Source of the DNA: Prevotella pectinovora
GTDB lineage: Bacteria; Bacteroidota; Bacteroidia; Bacteroidales; Bacteroidaceae
DNA: 64,000 nt
NCBI RefSeq assembly: GCF_000834015.1
Contig: NZ_JXQI01000039.1
Location: 35,118-99,117 of the forward strand
Direction: 5' to 3'
Shown in pieces: positions 49,258 to 58,727 of the stretch. The notes beneath the pieces were generated by a model. It was given only the letters and a program-made list of their open reading frames with translations. It had not been told where the DNA came from and did not search any database. The stretch's first letter is position 1; each line of letters opens with the position of its first letter. A program made the translations under genes and the position numbers.

Positions 49258-52200
49258 CTACATGTTAACATTGTTATCTTTACTTGTTTGTTTGTTGCGA
49301 TATTCCAATGGTGTCATGCCGAATTTCTTCTTGAAGCATTTGCCGAAATAGCTTGATTCCTTGAAGCCCACTTCATAGGCTATCTCAGAAGCGCTCTTGT
49401 CGGTGGTGACGACGAGTTTCTCCGCCTTGTCGAGACGGATTTCCCTTACGAGGTCTACGGGGGCGAGCCCCGTCAGGCTCTTCAGCTTCTTGAAGAATGC
49501 CGAACGGCTCAGTCCCACACCCTCGGCTATCGTGTCGATGTTGAAGTCATTGTTCCGTAAGTTCTCCTCTATGATAGTGCGGATGCGGTCAACGAACTGC
49601 AGGTCTTTCTTTGCCAGATGGTCCTCGTATCCGTTGCCCTTTGCGGCAGGTTCTGCACTGTTCTTTGCCTGCAGCACCATCTTGCGCTGGAATATGCTCT
49701 GTTCGCGCAACAGCTGCTGGATGCGTGTGGCAAGCATCTCGTGGCTGAAAGGTTTTGTGATGAAGGCGTTGGCACCAGTGGCGATTGCTTTCATCATGTC
49801 GTCATCGCCGTTCTTTGCTGTCAGCACTATCACCGGAACATGGCTCACGCTGAAGTCACGCCGTACTCTCTTCAGCAGTTCCACACCATCCATACGTGGC
49901 ATCATGAGGTCTGTGATGATGAGGTCGGGATGCACGTCAAGAATCTTTTCCAGAGCGTCGGCACCGTCTGTAGCCGTCACCACATGATAGGAGTGGCTCA
50001 GCTGTAGCTGCAGCATCCGTCTGAGATCACTGTTGTCTTCGGCGAGCACAAGGGTAGGGCGGTACTGGTCTTCAGAATGGGTATCGTCGTTGGCGGCAGC
50101 CTTATCTGCGGCATCACTGCTGATTCCTTCCGTGTCGCCGGCGTAGGTCAGATCCTGCGGATTGATATTGTCGCCAAGCAGGATGTCGTGGTCGTCGTCT
50201 TTGAACTTCTCCTTGCTCATCGGTATTTCGAGAGTGAACGCCACTCCCTTGCCGTCGGCAAGATTCTCCGCCCATATCCTGCCATGATGCAGAGCGGTGA
50301 ATTCGCGCGACAGACTGAGTCCTATTCCCGTTCCATGCTGGTGTGAGTCAGAAGATTGGGCGTTGTCTGCCATAGAGAATCTCTCGAATATCTTTTCCAA
50401 TTGCTTTTCCGGAATTCCTACACCGTCGTCGCTCACTGTGATGCGGCAGATGTCGGCATCATAGTCGGCAGTCAGAGTCAAGGCGATGTTGCCGCCATGG
50501 TCGGTATATTTGAATGCGTTGCTCAGCAGGTTGTTCACTATTACGGCAATCTTCTCGGCGTCACACCAAGCCATGACGGGCTTTTCGGGCAGATTGAAAG
50601 ATAGCGTGATGTTGCGGTCTTTGGCTGCGAGACGGTACTCCGTGCAGAACGCCTCTGCGATGGCATTGATGTCGGCATGAGAGAGCTGCAGACGCATCTT
50701 CTTGTTCTGCAGTTTGCGGAGGTCGAGAATCTGGTTCACGAGATGCAGCATCTTTGAAGTGTTGCGGTCGATTAGTTGCAGATATTCCTTACCCTCGCTG
50801 CTTAGCGTTTCGTGGCGTTTCAGTTCCTCGATTGGCGATTTAATGAGAGTGAGCGGTGTGCGCAGTTCGTGGCTCACGTTGGTGAAGAATCTGATTTTCA
50901 GTTCCGCCAGTCTGTCGTTGATATACACCTCGTTGCGCATCCTTATCATATATAGCGAGAGTCTGATGCCGGCAAATATGGCAAGACACAGAAGGATGAA
51001 ATAGATGGCGTATGCCCACCACGTGGCCCACCATGGTGGCAGCACTGTGATGAGGATAGTGCATTCTGGTGAGTCGTCGTAGACAGACTTCACTCTGAAT
51101 GTGTATTTGCCAGGCGGCACGTTGGCGTATGACGCCAGACGGCTGTTGTCGTTCAGGTGCCATTCGTTTTCATATCCGTCGAGGATGTATTTGAATGTCG
51201 TGCGGCTGTTGTCTATGAAGTTCGGAGTGGTAAACTCTATGGAGAACATGTTCTGGTCGTGGTTGAGCACTATCTCCTTGGCATATCGTGGCGACATCTC
51301 GCTGATGGCGGGGGAGAAGCTGTCGAGGCTGCGGTTCTGCACCTTGAAGTCCACGATGATGGTCTTGTAATCATGTCTTGAATCCTTATCCAGTTCGTCA
51401 GGACTGAACACTATTATTCCCTCCCTGCAGCCCATGAGAATCCTGCCGTCGGAGAGACAGATGCTGCTGTTGTCTTCCACTTTGTTGCGCATCACTCCGT
51501 CGAGGAATCCGTATGTCCTCACCGAGTGGTCGCTATCAGAGAAGCTGATGTTTGTCAGTCCGTTTTCAGTCGTCAGCCACAGGCGGTGATGGTGGTCTTC
51601 GGTCATAGTAGACACTATGTTGCCCACCATGTTGTTTTCACGCATGCTCTCAAGATGCAGCTTTCCGCTTCGTTTGTCGTAGCCCATTATCCTGTTTGTG
51701 CTGCATCCGAAGATGCTGAGCCAGATGCTTCCGTTGCTGTCTTTGAATATGGAGAATATGTCGTTGTCCACTACGGTTGGGTTGTCGCCCCGTCTGTAGT
51801 CGTTTATCGTGATGTCTTTCGGTGCCTTGAAACCGGCACCGAACGAGAGCAGTCCGTCGGTGGTTGCCACCCATAGCGTGTGGTCGTTGTCTTCGGCTAT
51901 CTGCCTCACGTTCAGATACAGGTCATTGTGAGGATATTGTTTCAGTTCATTGTTCTTGTTTATGAACACTGTCTTTCCGTTTCTGTTTGCTATGAGGTTC
52001 AGACCTCCGCCGTATGTGCATACCCAAATTCTGCCCTTTGAGTCCTGGAAGGTGTAATACACTTTGTCGTTGCTCAGCGAATAGCGGTCGTTGGCATTGT
52101 GTCTGTATGTGGTCAGTCTCATGCCCTGCTGACAGCTTTTGTCGGGAGTGGCCTTCGTCAGTCCGCCACCTTTGGATGCCAGCCAGATGTTGCCGCTGCG

Positions 52201-53697
52201 GTCTTCCATGATGTTGTATACGATGCCCATCGTGCCATTGTATTTCCTCACCACGCTGTTGGTCATCAGATCCACGCAGTAAACGTTTCCCCGCCTTGTG
52301 CCAATCCACAGTAGTCCGTCGCGGCTCTGGTACAGGGCGCGTATTCCGTAGTTGTTGTCATTCGGGTTGGTGTCGCCGGCGAGAAGCGAGGAAAGCAGAT
52401 AGGAGATATGTCGGTGTGGAAAGCGCACCTTGAACAGTCCGCTGTTTGTAGACGAGAGCCATAGCAGTCCGTCTCTGTCGATATTGATATCAGAGAATGA
52501 CGGACTCTCTTGTTCATTCAAGAACGTAGGAGTGAGCTGTCGGGTGAATGTTGATGTCAGCATATTGTCTATGCTGCCCATCCGTTTCGTTGTCCTGTCA
52601 TAGCGCCACACCTTTCCGTTGCGCAGCAGTACGAAGAGTCCGTTGTCGCCGGCATCGCAGAATTTCACGGCATCCAGCGTTGTTTCCATCGGTGTGGCAA
52701 AATGTTCGGTTGCCTTTGTCTTTGGGTCAAACATGGTCAGTCCGTCGGCGAGACCATATATCCAGAGCTTCCCTTCCTTGTCGGCGAAAGCCGTTTCTGC
52801 CTTTGTCTTTATGGCGGAAACCAGTTTCCCGTTCACGTCATAAATGCCGTCGGCAGTAGAGAGATACGTTTGGGTTCCTATCGTAGTGATGGTGTTTATG
52901 GGCGATGTAGAGGTGGTGTGTATGATGCGTGTCTGTCCCGTCTTCATGCTGATGGATATGGCATAGCCATTCGCCGTGCCAATCATCACCAAGCCGTTCC
53001 CGATGCCGAAACATGTGGCTTTCACGCCTCTGCCCGGTCGGGAGATCATCCTTTTGCCTTTGAGAGATTTGGGTTTTGATATTGTGGCTACCTCGAAGTT
53101 AGGTCCCAGCCAGAATATGTAGTCAGCCGTCTCGCCCACCACGTTGTGCTTGAGTCTCATCGTCGTCCTGTCGATGTCGTGGCGTGAGTTGTATATGGGC
53201 TTGATAGCGGGGTTGTTTTCCTTGTCTGTGAAGACCTCATACAGGCACTTGTCGCGTGTGTATAGCAGCGTGTTGCCGTTGTCCATCGCCTGTACCTTTA
53301 TCACCCTCATGTTCTTCGACACGCCTTTCAGTTCCGAATACATGTCATTGAAGCGTTCGGTGGTCTTGTCGAATCGGAAGAGTCGGTTGTCTGTGGTCCT
53401 TATCCAGAGGTTGTTTCTGTTGTCCTCCACGATTGTGATGACTTTGCGTGGCGGGATGTCCGATTTGGTGTCGCGTCGGGTGGCATATTGCGTGAATTTC
53501 GTTCCGTCATACGACATCAGTCCGTACCATGTGCCGAGCCATAGCAGTCCGTCGCGGTCTCTGAGAGATCCATAGACGGCAGTGGATGGCAGTCCGTTTT
53601 CGGTGGAGTATCTATCCACTATCATGTCCGTAGCCTGTGCTTTAGTATGCAACGGCAGGATAAGCAATGAGAGTATTGCCAATATTATGGTTTTCAT
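49258..53697 (-). CDS. Hybrid two-component system sensor/regulator (HTCS)
   Basis: A 1479-residue one-protein signalling system. In order: signal peptide (about 1-21), periplasmic two-component beta-propellers (about 30-800; repeats such as DRDGLLWLGTWYG and DGLLWIGTRRGNVY), a Y_Y_Y domain (about 815-875), one membrane helix (about 890-915), a HisKA domain with FFTNVSHELRTPLTL (His about 944), HATPase (NNLLSNAFKYTDHGG, DDGVGIPEKQLEKIF, GTGIGLSLS), a receiver (LAEDNSDLRRML; Asp in DLIITDLMMPRMDG, about 1264) and an AraC-type DNA-binding domain (about 1380-1475). All catalytic residues are present. HTCS proteins sense oligosaccharides and activate polysaccharide-utilisation genes; pectic ligands are likely here given the neighbours. 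Confidence 0.95.
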   Translation of the reverse strand: MKTIILAILSLLILPLHTKAQATDMIVDRYSTENGLPSTAVYGSLRDRDGLLWLGTWYGLMSYDGTKFTQYATRRDTKSDIPPRKVITIVEDNRNNLWIRTTDNRLFRFDKTTERFNDMYSELKGVSKNMRVIKVQAMDNGNTLLYTRDKCLYEVFTDKENNPAIKPIYNSRHDIDRTTMRLKHNVVGETADYIFWLGPNFEVATISKPKSLKGKRMISRPGRGVKATCFGIGNGLVMIGTANGYAISISMKTGQTRIIHTTSTSPINTITTIGTQTYLSTADGIYDVNGKLVSAIKTKAETAFADKEGKLWIYGLADGLTMFDPKTKATEHFATPMETTLDAVKFCDAGDNGLFVLLRNGKVWRYDRTTKRMGSIDNMLTSTFTRQLTPTFLNEQESPSFSDINIDRDGLLWLSSTNSGLFKVRFPHRHISYLLSSLLAGDTNPNDNNYGIRALYQSRDGLLWIGTRRGNVYCVDLMTNSVVRKYNGTMGIVYNIMEDRSGNIWLASKGGGLTKATPDKSCQQGMRLTTYRHNANDRYSLSNDKVYYTFQDSKGRIWVCTYGGGLNLIANRNGKTVFINKNNELKQYPHNDLYLNVRQIAEDNDHTLWVATTDGLLSFGAGFKAPKDITINDYRRGDNPTVVDNDIFSIFKDSNGSIWLSIFGCSTNRIMGYDKRSGKLHLESMRENNMVGNIVSTMTEDHHHRLWLTTENGLTNISFSDSDHSVRTYGFLDGVMRNKVEDNSSICLSDGRILMGCREGIIVFSPDELDKDSRHDYKTIIVDFKVQNRSLDSFSPAISEMSPRYAKEIVLNHDQNMFSIEFTTPNFIDNSRTTFKYILDGYENEWHLNDNSRLASYANVPPGKYTFRVKSVYDDSPECTILITVLPPWWATWWAYAIYFILLCLAIFAGIRLSLYMIRMRNEVYINDRLAELKIRFFTNVSHELRTPLTLIKSPIEELKRHETLSSEGKEYLQLIDRNTSKMLHLVNQILDLRKLQNKKMRLQLSHADINAIAEAFCTEYRLAAKDRNITLSFNLPEKPVMAWCDAEKIAVIVNNLLSNAFKYTDHGGNIALTLTADYDADICRITVSDDGVGIPEKQLEKIFERFSMADNAQSSDSHQHGTGIGLSLSREFTALHHGRIWAENLADGKGVAFTLEIPMSKEKFKDDDHDILLGDNINPQDLTYAGDTEGISSDAADKAAANDDTHSEDQYRPTLVLAEDNSDLRRMLQLQLSHSYHVVTATDGADALEKILDVHPDLIITDLMMPRMDGVELLKRVRRDFSVSHVPVIVLTAKNGDDDMMKAIATGANAFITKPFSHEMLATRIQQLLREQSIFQRKMVLQAKNSAEPAAKGNGYEDHLAKKDLQFVDRIRTIIEENLRNNDFNIDTIAEGVGLSRSAFFKKLKSLTGLAPVDLVREIRLDKAEKLVVTTDKSASEIAYEVGFKESSYFGKCFKKKFGMTPLEYRNKQTSKDNNVNM

Positions 53698-53753
53698 GAT
53701 GATTCCTCTTGTAGTTGTTTGTCAGTAGTCTTATTACTTTGCGGTCATCATCT

Positions 53754-53805
53754 AAACGGTCATAATGCCGTTTTTATGTAGTCATTCCATGATGATCGAT
53801 TCGGC
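53754..53805. repeat. Degenerate dispersed repeat in the HTCS leader
   Basis: AAACGG / CCGTTT hairpin (53754-53773) with TCATAATG in the loop, then GATGATCGATTCGG, resembling both ends of the dispersed repeat with the middle missing. It lies between the -7 box and the HTCS start codon, so it would be transcribed. Confidence 0.5.
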
Positions 53806-53807
53806 TC

Positions 53808-53815
53808 CAAAGTTA
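53808..53815 (-). promoter_or_regulatory. -7 promoter box for the HTCS gene
   Basis: Minus-strand TAACTTTG matches TAnnTTTG, about 110 nt before the start. The -33 box is not convincing. Confidence 0.45.
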
Positions 53816-53835
53816 CGGCATTTCTTCAAAATATA

Positions 53836-53876
53836 AAAAGAAAGGCAGGAATATTCGCATATTCCCACCTTCTTTT
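53836..53876 (-). terminator. Hairpin between the sigma-factor and HTCS genes
   Basis: GGAATAT / ATATTCC with outer GG/CC pairs and AAAAG / CTTTT ends. On the minus strand TTTCTTTTTATATTTT follows. It could end the sigma-factor transcript, with an unusually long 420-nt trailer. The 53698-54294 gap has no credible gene. Confidence 0.5.
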
Positions 53877-54026
53877 ATTAGTATTTCTCCTCCATACGGT
53901 ATCAGGCTGTGAATAATGTGTCTTTTTCAGACCAGTCCTGACATCCGGTTGGGGCTGCTATGTTTGTATCCTGAAAAACGATAATTGGTATAGAGTTGTA
54001 ATATAAATTTCATTCTTGTCATGCGT

Positions 54027-54077
54027 CGGACTTCAATGCAAACAGGATTCGCATTTTCAAGTCCGCCTTTTCTTTTT
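54027..54077 (+). terminator. Plus-strand terminator-like hairpin without a known gene
   Basis: CGGACTT (54027-54033) pairs with AAGTCCG (54059-54065), with an inner ATGC/GCAT, followed on the plus strand by CCTTTTCTTTTTT. All annotated genes around it are on the minus strand. Confidence 0.55.
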
Positions 54078-54294
54078 TCGACAGAGGTACTGTTGTTCCT
54101 ATGCCGCTTTGTGGCATTGTCTGTCGTTTCCCGTATTGTGTGTACTTGTCAGTCATATTCTTCAGTCGAGTCTTAAATGAGCAGTATTATTTCAATGTTT
54201 TTTACGCATATAAGACGAGGCTTTTATGACTATGTACTCATATACTGAGATATTTTTTGAGAGAAATCGACAAGTATGTCAGTCTGCAGTCCGC

Positions 54295-54801
54295 TCAATT
54301 GTTCTCGGCAGCCATTTCTCTCATACGGCTAAGGCTGCGGTGCATCAGGTTGCGCACAGACTGGTAGCTGATGCCCATTATCTGGCAGATGTCGTCGTAT
54401 TTGCGACGCTCTATATAATAAAGGTGTACAATCTGCTGCTGGCGTGGCGACAGGTTGTGGATGTATTGTTCCATAGCCTCGTTACGCCTCTTCTCCTCTT
54501 CCATCTTCTCGAAGTCGTATGAATTATTCTGTTCGGCAAGTCGGCGGGTGTTGTAGTCGGTTATCTCCTCGTCTGACAGGCGCACCTGGCGGCGGAACTC
54601 GTCGTTGATGCGGTTTCGGAGCGAGACATAGAGATAAGACTCGATGTTGCACACCTTGTCCAATGCTTCTTTCTTGTTGAACAGTTTTACGAATACGTCC
54701 TGTATGCAGTCCTTGATGAGCTCGCGGTCTGATGTGAATTTAGATCCGAACGAGAACAGACTGTCCACGTGTTTGTCGTAGAGTTGCGAAAAGTTTACCA
54801 T
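54295..54801 (-). CDS. ECF RNA polymerase sigma factor
   Basis: A 168-residue sigma factor of the Bacteroidota ECF type. Region 2: LIKDCIQDVFVKLFNKKEAL and ESYLYVSLRNRINDEFRR; region 4: LSPRQQQIVHLYYIERRKYD with the helix-turn-helix DDICQIMGISYQSVRNLMHR. Such sigma factors usually precede a FecR-type anti-sigma gene and SusC/SusD genes; none follows here, so it appears solitary. It has its own -7 box at 54883. Confidence 0.92.
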   Translation of the reverse strand: MVNFSQLYDKHVDSLFSFGSKFTSDRELIKDCIQDVFVKLFNKKEALDKVCNIESYLYVSLRNRINDEFRRQVRLSDEEITDYNTRRLAEQNNSYDFEKMEEEKRRNEAMEQYIHNLSPRQQQIVHLYYIERRKYDDICQIMGISYQSVRNLMHRSLSRMREMAAENN

Positions 54802-54882
54802 AGTTTGATAAGAAATACTGCTTTATAATGTTCCCACTCATAGCGGGATAGTTTGTTTTAGAGTTTTATAGATTTGTTGTTG

Positions 54883-54890
54883 CAAAGATA
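54883..54890 (-). promoter_or_regulatory. -7 promoter box for the ECF sigma gene
   Basis: Minus-strand TATCTTTG matches TAnnTTTG; leader about 75 nt. The -33 match is weak. Confidence 0.5.
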
Positions 54891-54965
54891 CTAATTGTAA
54901 AGATACAATTGTTTTATATCAAGTCTGTTTTTATGGTAATAATTGGTTTTTCTATAAAAAAAACA

Positions 54966-54991
54966 GGTATTGCACTTCATTTTGCAATACC
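54966..54991 (-). terminator. Terminator of the beta-helix/barrel enzyme gene
   Basis: GGTATTGCA / TGCAATACC (9 bp) followed on the minus strand by TGTTTTTTTT, 60 nt past the stop at 55051. Confidence 0.92.
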
Positions 54992-55050
54992 CGTTAATCA
55001 ATTCGTTATGTTTCGCTGACGTTATGTCATTCAGTTTTCAATGTTTTTTC

Positions 55051-58000
55051 TCATATCTTTTCTATCCAGTACACCTGTTCCGCCTTGCTTTCAGTCAGTG
55101 TGTAGCTTCCGTTGATGGCAGTTTTCTTTGCCACAGACCTTATGCTGCCGCTGGTTTTGTCTATGCAGAATATGTTGTAGCGCCCAGTGGAGACAGTCAG
55201 ACAGAGAGGTTTGTCGGTATGGCTGTAAACCACATAGCCAATGCCATCGTCACCTATCATATCATAAGCCCCCGATGCAGTCTGGTTGTTGTCCACTACT
55301 TTCATCTTGGCAACGTCGGATAGGAATTTCTGGTCGTCTACCGGTATGTTTGGCAGTGATCCGCCGGCCATCAGTATAGCCCAGCCATACTGCGGATATT
55401 GCTGTGCGAATAGTGTTACCGCTTTGTCAGGGAACATACTTGTGTATTCCCTTACTGCCCGGTATGCTTCCTTGTATCCGGTCTTTCCCACTTTCATCTT
55501 TCTCATAAACTGTCTTGGGGCCATGTTCTTGCCGGCAGGAGGAGCCCAGAGACCGGTGGTGTTGTAGTGCCAGTAGCGTATGTCGATGATGTCTACCACC
55601 TTTGAGAGCTGCGGGTCGGCGAGTATGGAGTCCTGTGCGTCTTTAGTGCAGCTGAGGGCTATCATGGGGTGTCTGCCCGTTTCCTTTTCCCATTTCGCTA
55701 TAGTCTCCAGCCAGAAGCGTGTGAAATGTAGCGGTCCGGTGTATTCCTCGCTGATGAGCTGCACGGCGTTGCCGTTGTCTTTCAGTTGGTCGAGACACAT
55801 GCGGATATATCCTTCGTGCAGTGGGCGCAGGGCAGGGTCCTGTTCGTTGTAGAACTGTTCTGCCATGAACACTCTCTTGTCGCCGGCAAAAGGTACAGGT
55901 TCTGGAAAGCTCGTGCCGTTCACATTGTTCACAGGTCGCCATGGAGCGTCCACCCAGTGGGCGCCAGCCTCGATGATGTTGTGCTGGAAATAGTTCTGGT
56001 TGAACAGCAGCATTCCCTCCTTGGCGGCAGCCTGTGCGAAGTCGCGTTCCCTCTGCCAGTACCATAGGTTTGGTTTTGTCAGGTCATACAGACTCAGTCC
56101 GTCCCACGCCCTGCCCTTGCCGCAGCGGGTGAAAGGCTGTTCGTAGAATGGAGCGCTGACGTCGCCGTCGGCTCTCTTCACTCTTTCGTGGTCGATGCGG
56201 CGCAGGTCATACCATAGTCCGTAATGGTTGTCGAGCATGGCATATCCGTTGTCTTTCAAGAATGTCACCACAGAGTCGATGCGGTCTGTCCATCCCGTGC
56301 CCTCCCTTCCGGGCACGAATCTCGTTATGGCAGGTTTTGCGCCCTTTACCACGAAGTTGTCTTTCGTCCTTCCGTTCCACCAAGGTATGGCATATCGGTT
56401 GCCGACGATGAGTCTGCCGTCGTATGTCATCTTTCCGTTTGAAATGGCGAAAGCCTTGTTGACGGTGTTCTCGTCGCTGCCTTTCAGTGATTTGCCGTGG
56501 GTGTTTGTTGACTTTATGTCGTTGATGTTCTTGAGTCCGTTTGCTGAGATGCTTGCAGTGTATGGTATGGAGTCAGTCCACATCTCTATCGTCACTCGTG
56601 GTGTGGTAACCGATTCCATGGCGAGCCTCTGTGCCACCTCTATTGTAGGACTGCTCGATGCTGTGATGTTCCTGTTATATACATAACCGTTGTTGCCTTT
56701 GTCGCCCACACGCTTTTGCAGCTGGTCGTAGAAGAGGCTTCGCGGGGTCACGGCGTCGTTGCTGCCGCTCCATTCCCCGTTGCCGGTCATCGTGCCCCAG
56801 CAGGCGTTGGCGCTCGAACGGTTGTCTTTGTCAGGAGAATAGCAGTAGAGCGTTGATGCCGTACACTGCCACATCATGCTGTTTGCCGTGTTCCATCCCG
56901 TTCCCATCTGCCAGTTTTCAAGATTGCGGAACGAGAGGTCGCCTCCCTCGATGTTCACCACGTCGAACAGTAGTCCCGGTGCCCATGAACCCACGCTGCC
57001 GCTGAAGCTGAGAGCCCCTTCGGCGTCGCATTGCACGAAGGCGTTAGGTCCGGGAGCTGCGAAGTCGGCTGCAAAATCATGAAATCCCTCTTTCGACACG
57101 CATCGCTGGAAGAGATTCTGTTCGCCCCTCGTCAGGAACACCCTTCTGCGCCAGCCTCCGATTTCCGACACCGGTTCGCTCGCTATGCAGTCTTCAACGG
57201 TGATACGCCTTGTCTGCCTCTGCAGGTTCACGGCGCTGCCGGCGAAGTGCAGGAAATCCGTACGTCTCACCCAGCAGTCGCCGGCATTGTTCATCCACAC
57301 CCCGTCCCAGCAATGGTCCTCATCCTTCGGGTTCCAGTCGTTGTGCTGAGAGGCGAGCGTCATGTTCTCCACACCACATTCCGTTATCTCCCCCTTATTA
57401 TAAGAGGTGATGACCATAGCCCTTCCGTATTTCTGGTCTATAGCCATCGTGATGGGGGCATCGAGGGTTATTACGTTTCCTTTTACGCTCTCCACAGTCC
57501 TTGTCCACTTCATGTCGATGTCGGATGGTTTCCATCCCGTGTAGTCGAGTCCTCCGCCAAAGTCATTGCATCCCAGACTCTCTATCCATTCCTTGGTAGA
57601 CGGTCTGAAAACCATTATCCTCTCGCCAACTTTGATTCCGGCAGTGGAGGAGAGCGTGATGTTCAGGCTTCCGGCAGCCAGTTTCTGGTCAGCCACCATT
57701 ATCGTGTCACCTTTTGTCATTGCGCTTTGTCCCTCGATATATACGAGGGCACCGCGGTCGGTGCCACGCTTCACGAGCTTCGTCTTCCGTTTTCCCATAC
57801 CTCTCAATACCACTCCCGATGCACTGATTCTCAACGGTTTGTCGAGATAGAACGTGCCTTCGCCGATAAGCACCGTGCCACGGTGTCCCTGCTTGTCTGC
57901 CTTCAGTCGCGACACGTAGTCGATGGCGCGTTGCAGACGGAGGCTGGCATCGGCATCGTCGGATTGACAATCCACGAACACGGCATTCCTCACGTCGGGA

Positions 58001-58137
58001 ATACCGCCCACAGAGGCGTGGTAGCCGCAAGTGGAGTAGTCCATAGGGATGAATACGCTTTTTTTCTTCCCTCCCGCCGCGGCACTCAGCGTAGCGCACA
58101 GAATAGTGGTGGTCAGGATGGTCCTCGTTATTTTCAT
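55051..58137 (-). CDS. Secreted two-module protein: right-handed beta-helix plus TIM-barrel-like DUF6298
   Basis: A 1028-residue exported protein (signal peptide about 1-22). Residues about 30-500 look like a pectate-lyase-type beta-helix (RLQRAIDYVSRLKADKQGH, GEGTFYLDKPLRIS, VENMTLASQHND, DFLHFAGSAVNLQ). After a linker, residues about 580-940 (YAIPWWNGRTKDNF, AMLDNHYGLWYDLRRIDHE, MLLFNQNYFQHNIIEAGAHW, QLISEEYTGPLHFTRF) resemble a (beta/alpha)8 glycosidase-like barrel annotated DUF6298, and the end is a small beta domain. Glu in ISEEYTGP is a possible catalytic residue. I infer a pectin-active enzyme; activity is not known to me. Single gene with its own terminator. Confidence 0.75.
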   Translation of the reverse strand: MKITRTILTTTILCATLSAAAGGKKKSVFIPMDYSTCGYHASVGGIPDVRNAVFVDCQSDDADASLRLQRAIDYVSRLKADKQGHRGTVLIGEGTFYLDKPLRISASGVVLRGMGKRKTKLVKRGTDRGALVYIEGQSAMTKGDTIMVADQKLAAGSLNITLSSTAGIKVGERIMVFRPSTKEWIESLGCNDFGGGLDYTGWKPSDIDMKWTRTVESVKGNVITLDAPITMAIDQKYGRAMVITSYNKGEITECGVENMTLASQHNDWNPKDEDHCWDGVWMNNAGDCWVRRTDFLHFAGSAVNLQRQTRRITVEDCIASEPVSEIGGWRRRVFLTRGEQNLFQRCVSKEGFHDFAADFAAPGPNAFVQCDAEGALSFSGSVGSWAPGLLFDVVNIEGGDLSFRNLENWQMGTGWNTANSMMWQCTASTLYCYSPDKDNRSSANACWGTMTGNGEWSGSNDAVTPRSLFYDQLQKRVGDKGNNGYVYNRNITASSSPTIEVAQRLAMESVTTPRVTIEMWTDSIPYTASISANGLKNINDIKSTNTHGKSLKGSDENTVNKAFAISNGKMTYDGRLIVGNRYAIPWWNGRTKDNFVVKGAKPAITRFVPGREGTGWTDRIDSVVTFLKDNGYAMLDNHYGLWYDLRRIDHERVKRADGDVSAPFYEQPFTRCGKGRAWDGLSLYDLTKPNLWYWQRERDFAQAAAKEGMLLFNQNYFQHNIIEAGAHWVDAPWRPVNNVNGTSFPEPVPFAGDKRVFMAEQFYNEQDPALRPLHEGYIRMCLDQLKDNGNAVQLISEEYTGPLHFTRFWLETIAKWEKETGRHPMIALSCTKDAQDSILADPQLSKVVDIIDIRYWHYNTTGLWAPPAGKNMAPRQFMRKMKVGKTGYKEAYRAVREYTSMFPDKAVTLFAQQYPQYGWAILMAGGSLPNIPVDDQKFLSDVAKMKVVDNNQTASGAYDMIGDDGIGYVVYSHTDKPLCLTVSTGRYNIFCIDKTSGSIRSVAKKTAINGSYTLTESKAEQVYWIEKI

Positions 58138-58293
58138 TATCGTATTTGGAATTTTGTTGTTGTCATTTCATTGTCGGATTTGTATGGCGGCAGTATTCTG
58201 CCACCTTAAGATTCAGACGCTCTTTGCGCCTTATTGTAACCTGTATCCGCACTTGAACCTGTATGTATTTTATAAGTGCCTGTAAATTAAAAG

Positions 58294-58335
58294 GAACTTT
58301 ACGACATCAAGCGTAAATGATACCATAAAGTTCCC
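58294..58335 (-). terminator. Terminator of the XRE regulator gene
   Basis: GGAACTTTA (58294-58302) pairs with TAAAGTTCC (58327-58335); TTTT follows on the minus strand. It lies about 60 nt past the XRE stop and marks the edge of the AT-rich block. Confidence 0.75.
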
Positions 58336-58393
58336 TTTGCTAAGAAATCAATCTTGCTTTATTTCCTCCTGAGGACGAATTGTTTGCTGTAAA

Positions 58394-58687
58394 TTAGTGA
58401 TTGACATCCATTAACTTGGATTTGGCGGTTTCAATAGCTGTAAGTTTCAATTCATCTTCATCCTCCAAAGCATCCAAAACCTTGTCGGCAAGCCAAAGGG
58501 TGAGCATTTCCTTTTCGTCTATATGGAAATACTTTGCCAATAGTATCACTTGGCTTCGCTTTGCCCTACGGTCGCCACGTTCTATCTTGCTGAACATTGG
58601 GGTATCTATCTCCAAATATGCTGCTAACTGACGTTGCAGCACCTCATGTTTGATTCTTAATTCCTTTATCTTGTTTCCTAATAACAT
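58394..58687 (-). CDS. XRE-family helix-turn-helix regulator
   Basis: A 97-residue DNA-binding protein. The helix-turn-helix lies at about 5-60: IKELRIKHEVLQRQLAAYLE, DTPMFSKIERGDRRAKRSQ. The C-terminal 30 residues (LADKVLDALEDEDELKLTA) are helical and acidic. Similar small regulators often sit beside restriction-modification or other accessory genes in Bacteroidota. Its upstream region has three TTCGCTATAA repeats and many GGTCGGATT repeats, so autoregulation is likely. Last gene of the same-strand accessory block. Confidence 0.87.
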   Translation of the reverse strand: MLLGNKIKELRIKHEVLQRQLAAYLEIDTPMFSKIERGDRRAKRSQVILLAKYFHIDEKEMLTLWLADKVLDALEDEDELKLTAIETAKSKLMDVNH

Positions 58688-58727
58688 ATCCGTTGTTTTT
58701 AAGTTCGACCGAAAAGGTCGGTTTGTC

